NCBI GenBank assembly: GCA_004802725.1
Contig: SGPM01000099.1
Span: 17,164-81,163, forward strand
Source: Antrodiella citrinella
Taxonomy: Eukaryota; Basidiomycota; Agaricomycetes; Polyporales; Steccherinaceae
DNA length: 64,000 nt
Direction of reading: 5' to 3'
A program made the translations under genes and the position numbers. Positions 58,702 to 64,000 of the stretch are shown piece by piece. The notes below the pieces were generated by a model. The model was not told the DNA's origin, searched no databases, and saw only the letters and a program-made list of their open reading frames with translations. Every line of letters starts with the position of its first letter. Position 1 is the first letter of the stretch.

Positions 58702-60362
58702 CGATAATGACGCACTGTTTTCTTTTATTTCCTATCTTTCCTCTTCACGCTCTTGTATATCCCATCCACTCTCTGTTTCTTGTTTCTGAAGGACTGTGGA
58801 AAGTTTCATATTCTACTTGTCACTGCTAAATTAATTGCTGTCACTTACTCCTTCCCCCTTCTCATGCCCCCTCGTACGATGTGTAGGATACGTACGTGTA
58901 TAGACCGTGTGAAGATACACTCCCGCTGACTGGCATTGCGTCCGAGCAGGAGACACTATGTACTAGATATGAGACCATGTGCTTTGCGTACTTGTCGGGG
59001 CAGTTGGGCTGTGTGACGGGACCATCATCAAAAGTCTCGAAATTGGCCTCAGGATCTAACAATAGCTGAGAGGACGTCGGACGCCAAAGCTATACAAACA
59101 TTCCGTGCAATCAGAGAGGATCATCATTACGCGGCGTTGATTGAGTCTATAAGGCGACTCAACTTTCCAGTCACTCTAGTGTATATCTGTGTATACGCAT
59201 CCAAAATTTATATTGCACAATGAAAGATACAGATAGACTGGGTCCGCATCACAAATAAGGTTCCTTACCATATCATAGCACTGCTTGAGCAGTGAGAACG
59301 GCATTGGTCGTCAGCGTAGAGCATACTTATCAATCTTCCGATGTGCTATGCTTATGTAAGAAGGGAGGTGGCAAAGTGATCCTCACGAAACACAATGAAT
59401 GCAAGAAAAATTGAACGTTGGTTCTGAATACAAATCGACCTGCGCCACTCCGAAATGCGACCGAGTAGGAGGCTACAGGAGAACGGTGTGGGTTCGCAGA
59501 TAGGAACCGACATTATCAGCTGTTTTTCGTACGTCCGTCGGACCTGGACCCAACGGATCGATGATCAAAGCAGTGTGAACGTGAACGGGACACGAACGCG
59601 TATGTCCGATTCAGGCTGCTTCGAGGTACGATGATGAGTAGGTGAGCTCGGAGGCTGGACTCCGGAGGTGTGTCATTCTGCTAAGGAGCAAGTACTGGCA
59701 GGTACACGACGCAGAAGTCAAAACAAATGGATCAGACTGATGCATACATGATCTTGGAACACTGCAGCGGTGAGACTCGGTGAGATGGATCATTGAAGAG
59801 GAACCAACAAAACAAGTTGAAGAGGCACGGGAAAGCATTTGAAGCAGGAACTCACGCCAATGATCTCTTGAAGCACGTCGCCGCGTAAAACGACGCACGC
59901 AGTTGGACTCGGGAGGACTCGGGCCTCCGTGGCTCTGAGTCTGATGCGCTCGGGGCCGGACGTTGTCCCCGCACGACGCTGACAGGCACATACGGTGAAC
60001 TTCTTGAATCAGTGATCAAAATGGCTCGGAAAGTCGATACCAACCCCAGCTGCTTGATCGCGTCCGACGATGCCACACCTTGCAGATCCGCTTGCATTTG
60101 CATCGCTTTCTCGCTTCGTCGTAGATTGTCAACGGGGATCTGCGGAAGAATCTGCAACTCTGATCATTTGCATCCGGGACACCGACTTCCACTTGGCACT
60201 ATTAACGATGGTAAGGCCATGCGAAACATTTTGCGAATGATTCGAAAGCCTGGTCACGTTGTTGACTGGTCTGTGGTCGTCTGTTCGCGTGTCGGGTGGT
60301 GGCGTCATCTGCACTCTGGAGAAGAAAGCAGGATGACATTTGAGATGATGCATGTGTCGTAC
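58702..60362. other. Intergenic, nothing recognised
   Basis: Convergent 3' flanks of the membrane protein (+) and the GMC oxidoreductase (-). A minus-strand open stretch at about 60157-59852 is protein-like (IPVDNLRRSEKAMQMQADLQGVA) but matches no family and has no clear start. Confidence 0.45.
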
Positions 60363-62988
60363 TCAAACACCTTTGATGCCCAATTCTTCACCGATGATAA
60401 CCGCTGCCCTCTCAGCAATCACAAGCGCAGTAGAATATGTGTTCTGCGGGAACATTGCCATGAGACGATTTTCTCAGAGAAAGCGCGAGGGACGAGAGAC
60501 TTACAGCAGCGACGTTTCCAGGCGCGATGGACAGGTCTGCGGGGCCGGTCAGACTCATGGCAGAAAGAGATCGGTATGACCTAGATACTGACCGGCTATC
60601 TTCAATGCTTGCACACCATACACGTTCAGGCGGGTATCGACAACACCACCGTTCTCTCGCGGTTTCATAGCACAAGTCCCGAGCTAAGAACGATGAGCCG
60701 CAACAACAAAAAAGAGAGTGGAATTAGAGCTCACTGAATGCCAGGTCGTGGCCACTGCGGAACAATACGAGTAAGAATCGCATCCAGCAACTCATAATGA
60801 ATCGGACGTACTGAAAGCGCGAGCGTTCTCTTCAATGGCCTTGTCGTCTTCAGCCGTCCAGTTGATATCCGGCGCGTCCACCGGTACGGGTATCGCATCG
60901 TCCCTGCACATTGCTTCACTACCTTCCGGGAACTTTGGATGCCACGCAGAGAATTCGCCACGATAGCATGGCATACGACGCGCGAATTCTCGCGATCGTT
61001 TGTATCCCCACACCAGAAGTGCAAGGTCTTCCGGTCTGAAATCACATTAGAATGTATAAACTCGTAAAAATCAAGGCCTACGACGACGAGAACGTACTGG
61101 GTAAGGTATGCAGGATCAAAATCTGGAGGTGCGTTCACGTCTTCACCCGATGTGATATGGATATGACCTAGAGAAGCTGGGTGCTCAAGGAAGTACAAGA
61201 CAGTGAAATACTTCCGAGCAGGTGCTTGAGAAATATCTCCCACTAGCCTAATACAGAGATGTCAGAGGCAGATATCGTGAATGCGAACAAGGGGTACTTA
61301 CATCGCCAGAGGTCCGAAGTATAGTGCAGGTTTGTCAGGAGCGTTGGAGAAGAATTGCTTCCACCTTTGCTCAAAGTTCGGCCCAATGGCTTTCAGCTCT
61401 TCTTCGGTTGGGCGTATCTTCAAGCCTGAGTCAACACCGCTATTGGTGAATATGTCAGTGCGACAAACATTGCCAAAACATGACAACTCACTTGCTCGCC
61501 ATGAGTCCAGTACCCTTGTCTTCCCATTGCTGAGTCCATCCTGCGCACGCGTTGTAAATTACATCCATAGAGCACACCTCGGTGGTTCTTCTTACGGTCA
61601 ACGTCCACTTTATCTCCACGCACAATGCCATCCAGGGTCAGGGATTGCTCACTTGCGAAGTAGGGCGGGAACACACCCTGGTGATCTACTCGGTATTTAG
61701 TTTGACCACCTTGTTGGGTAAGTTCCTGGCTCGTGCACACCTTGGTACTTGTCACCGACCCCAGGGAGGTCCACAATCGGTTTCACGCCGTTCTTCTCTA
61801 GGATAACCTTGGCTCCTATTCCAGAGCGTTCCAAGATAAGCGGGGATCCCAACGAGCCTGCGGAGACAACTACAAGTCGCTTGGCGCGGGCCATGAGGAC
61901 CTTCTGCGACGTTGACGGGTAGATACGGGCGTTAGGGACGTATTCCACGCCAACCGCGCGGTTATTCCTGGTCTGCAGGTCAGTATCGAATGTGCAGAAT
62001 CATGGTTAAAATGTACTCGAAGATGACTCGTTTGACGAAGTGGCCGGTAAGGATGATCAAGTTCTTGTTATGGGCTTGTGTATAGACATAATTATGCGCA
62101 GTATCCGATCTGTGCCCCGTTCGTCCATTGATCCACCTGTCATATTGCTGTCAGTCAGTCTATGCAAGGAAGAGGAAAGAAGTTTACTTTGGCCAGTGCT
62201 GCATAAGCGTAGTCAAATCGTCAGATGGTTATAGTTGTACACACTCCGAGATACTCACGCCATATTCGTTACTCCCAGTGACAAGTCCATTGACGTCGTT
62301 TGTAAATCCGCGCTGCTTGTCGTACTGAGATGCGACATGCATAAAATCTTCTCCGACGTTACCATATATACCGCCACTGGAAACTCCAAGAGGTCCAGAG
62401 TATCCGTGACTCTCGAGGTTCGGCTCGACTTGATAGTTTTCAAACTGTACTTCGGTCAGCAATATGAGAATCGCGTTGCAGCCAAGACCAACCTTTTTCA
62501 GATAGGGCAGAAGGTCCTTGTGCCCCCAGCCTGGGTTTCCGTGCTTCGTGACCCAGTCGTCATAATCTGACGCAGAGGCGCGGGTGTACATCGCAACTAC
62601 TTAAACGTCAATATAAATAGCATCCGGACAAGGTCAATGGCTTACAGTTCACGCTTGACCCTCCACCCAGACACTGTCCGGCGGGAACGATCACAGCACG
62701 TCCACCGAGGGCTTCGCTGGGCTTGGCAGCGACGAATTTGACCGTTTTGCTGCCGGGTACCAGATGGCTGGCATATCGAGCGGGCTGAATGTGAGCGAGG
62801 TCATCCTTGGTGGGAGGCCCCGCTTCGATGAGGAGGATCCTAAGCTCTGGATCTGCGGCTGCGAGACGACCGGCGACGACGCATGCGGAGGCTCCGCCTT
62901 CGAAGCAGTTAGTCTCCAAGACAGCTGGGCACGAAGAGGACATACCGCCTGCGATCACGATGTCGAACTCGGTTTCTGGTGTCATCAT
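60363..62988 (-). CDS. GMC oxidoreductase, alcohol-oxidase type
   Basis: FAD-dependent glucose-methanol-choline oxidoreductase, closest in wording to the alcohol (methanol) oxidase branch. Such enzymes oxidise short-chain or aromatic alcohols and release hydrogen peroxide. About 630 residues with ten or more introns. The FAD motif is formed across the first intron (FDIVIAGGGASACVVAGRLA). Later signatures are PAGQCLGGGSSVN, VVSAGSLGSPLILERSGIG (GMC signature 2) and VVDLPGVGDKYQ-like IVDLPGVGD. LVWGYKRSREFARRM and LSIAPGNVAANTYSTALVIAE follow. The catalytic His (TWHS) is encoded by a 20-base exon at 60754-60735. There is no signal peptide, consistent with an intracellular AOX-like enzyme rather than a secreted aryl-alcohol oxidase. 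An ATG three bases downstream is an equivalent start. Confidence 0.92.
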
Positions 62989-64000
62989 CCTTTGATGTGA
63001 GGCTTGTGAATCAGATTTATGGCGAATGGGAAGGACATACATACACGAAACGACCTGGATTTATAGGTACTGAATAGAACACGGTCCGTCATGGGTCAGT
63101 ATGAAGGAAGTCACTTGATAACAAAGGGATGGAAGGTGGCGCCACAGAAGCCGTCTTGGTACAGATATCCCGATACCGTGCGGATGTGCTCTTTTGGAGC
63201 GCTGCTTGCTACTGTTGCACACCTGCCGTCTTCCGGATCAGATTCAACGACGATGGTCATCCCGGACGTATGCTGCCCTTTTTGGACTCAACAATAGAGA
63301 TCCATGCATAGCCTGCGAAAGTTAAGCAGACAATACAGTAGCAATCAGTAGTACTGACAATCTGCAAAACTTCTGGTCAGCTTGCACTACATATGTGAAA
63401 TATCATCGAACCGGCGTACCAATGGTACCGTAGCAGACCGGAGACGATAACTTACAGATCTGCTCAAACATATCAGCATGCACGGTCCCCCTCCTGAGCG
63501 CAATTTGTTCCGGCTGTTTAGGAAGCGATAGACCATGTCAGAGTCGAAACTGTAACCATGCTAAGAACTCTCGGTGGCATGCATACGAGTCATAGCTGTT
63601 GCCGGTGCAAGTTGGCACCACAGCGGTCATAGTCACCCATCAGAATGACTGATATCCGTTTTGAAGATGTATTAGAGACTTAGAGGGAAGTGAGGAGGGG
63701 CGCGGGATTTGCCGATAAGCGTACGCAGTCAGCGCTCGTATTCCCTCAAGGAATTCCCTCCATCTGAGTCCACGACTGGGTATCAAAAAACGGTTTAGGC
63801 CCTGTTCGGGAGCTCTAGTACAGTCGAGTACAGTCGAGTTGACCTGCCTTAAAAGGACGTGAGAATGATGTCGGGCAACACGGACTGGACGCTGACTCGA
63901 GATCATCAGGGAGTGACTCTGCGGTGACAATTATGGGTGACGATTAGATCATCATTGATAGTGTGTACGTTTGATAACCTGCCCTCGCACAGTCCTCGCG
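62989..64000. other. Right-edge region, nothing recognised
   Basis: 5' flank of the GMC gene and about 800 bases with no recognisable gene. A two-copy direct repeat GTACAGTCGA lies at 63818-63837. Confidence 0.45.

Noticed and set aside
63818..63837. Two-copy GTACAGTCGA direct repeat
   Set aside because: It is too short and isolated to call a regulatory or mobile feature.

Overview
The window is nuclear DNA from a filamentous basidiomycete, most probably an Agaricomycete. Genes are intron-dense, with introns of roughly 45-70 bases and GT-AG ends. Fungus-specific FunK1-type kinases, DUF6533-like membrane proteins and a quinone-synthetase-like NRPS all fit that group. I cannot name the species. 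Gene models were spliced by eye from reading-frame continuity, splice signals and family motifs, so internal exon borders are approximate unless stated.

Housekeeping region (about 2-35 kb). In order: a short-chain dehydrogenase (-), an uncharacterised Ser/Pro-rich protein (+), a UBE2S-type ubiquitin-conjugating enzyme (+) and an OPI3-type phospholipid methyltransferase (+). Then come a wrecked FunK1 kinase (-), the mitochondrial COQ8/ABC1 atypical kinase (-), a mitochondrial 2-oxodicarboxylate carrier (-) divergent from SRP9 (+), and a candidate small secreted protein (+). They are followed by a large Munc13/Git1-like C2-MUN protein (-), a small secreted protein (+), a decayed TAP-like hydrolase (+), an unknown Ser-rich protein (+) and an Ish1/Msc1 repeat protein (-).

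Rearranged region (about 35-45 kb). After an amino-acid permease (+) there is a second FunK1 locus broken by an internal inversion of about 2 kb. The kinase body lies on the plus strand between its own N-terminal exon and C-terminal tail, which are both on the minus strand. Its upstream flank is homologous to the flank of the first FunK1 copy at 11.6-12.2 kb. A third, heavily deleted FunK1 relic follows. Beside it is an inverted duplicate (42.4-43.3 kb) of the small secreted protein locus at 27.2-28.2 kb.

Biosynthetic region (about 45-59 kb). An A-T-TE NRPS-like synthetase of the aryl-keto-acid/terphenylquinone type is fused in one reading frame to a C-terminal 2-oxoglutarate/Fe(II)-type dioxygenase domain. 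A SAM-dependent O-methyltransferase and an HHE/hemerythrin-like protein lie directly upstream on the same strand. Two close paralogs of a multi-pass membrane protein (DUF6533-like) bracket this group. I infer a pigment or quinone gene cluster: the synthetase builds a quinone, the dioxygenase domain and methyltransferase may modify it, and the HHE protein may bind iron or oxygen. A GMC oxidoreductase of the alcohol-oxidase type (60-63 kb) lies further right and may or may not belong.

I recognised no rRNA or tRNA gene, CRISPR array or intact transposon. The long gaps are described individually.
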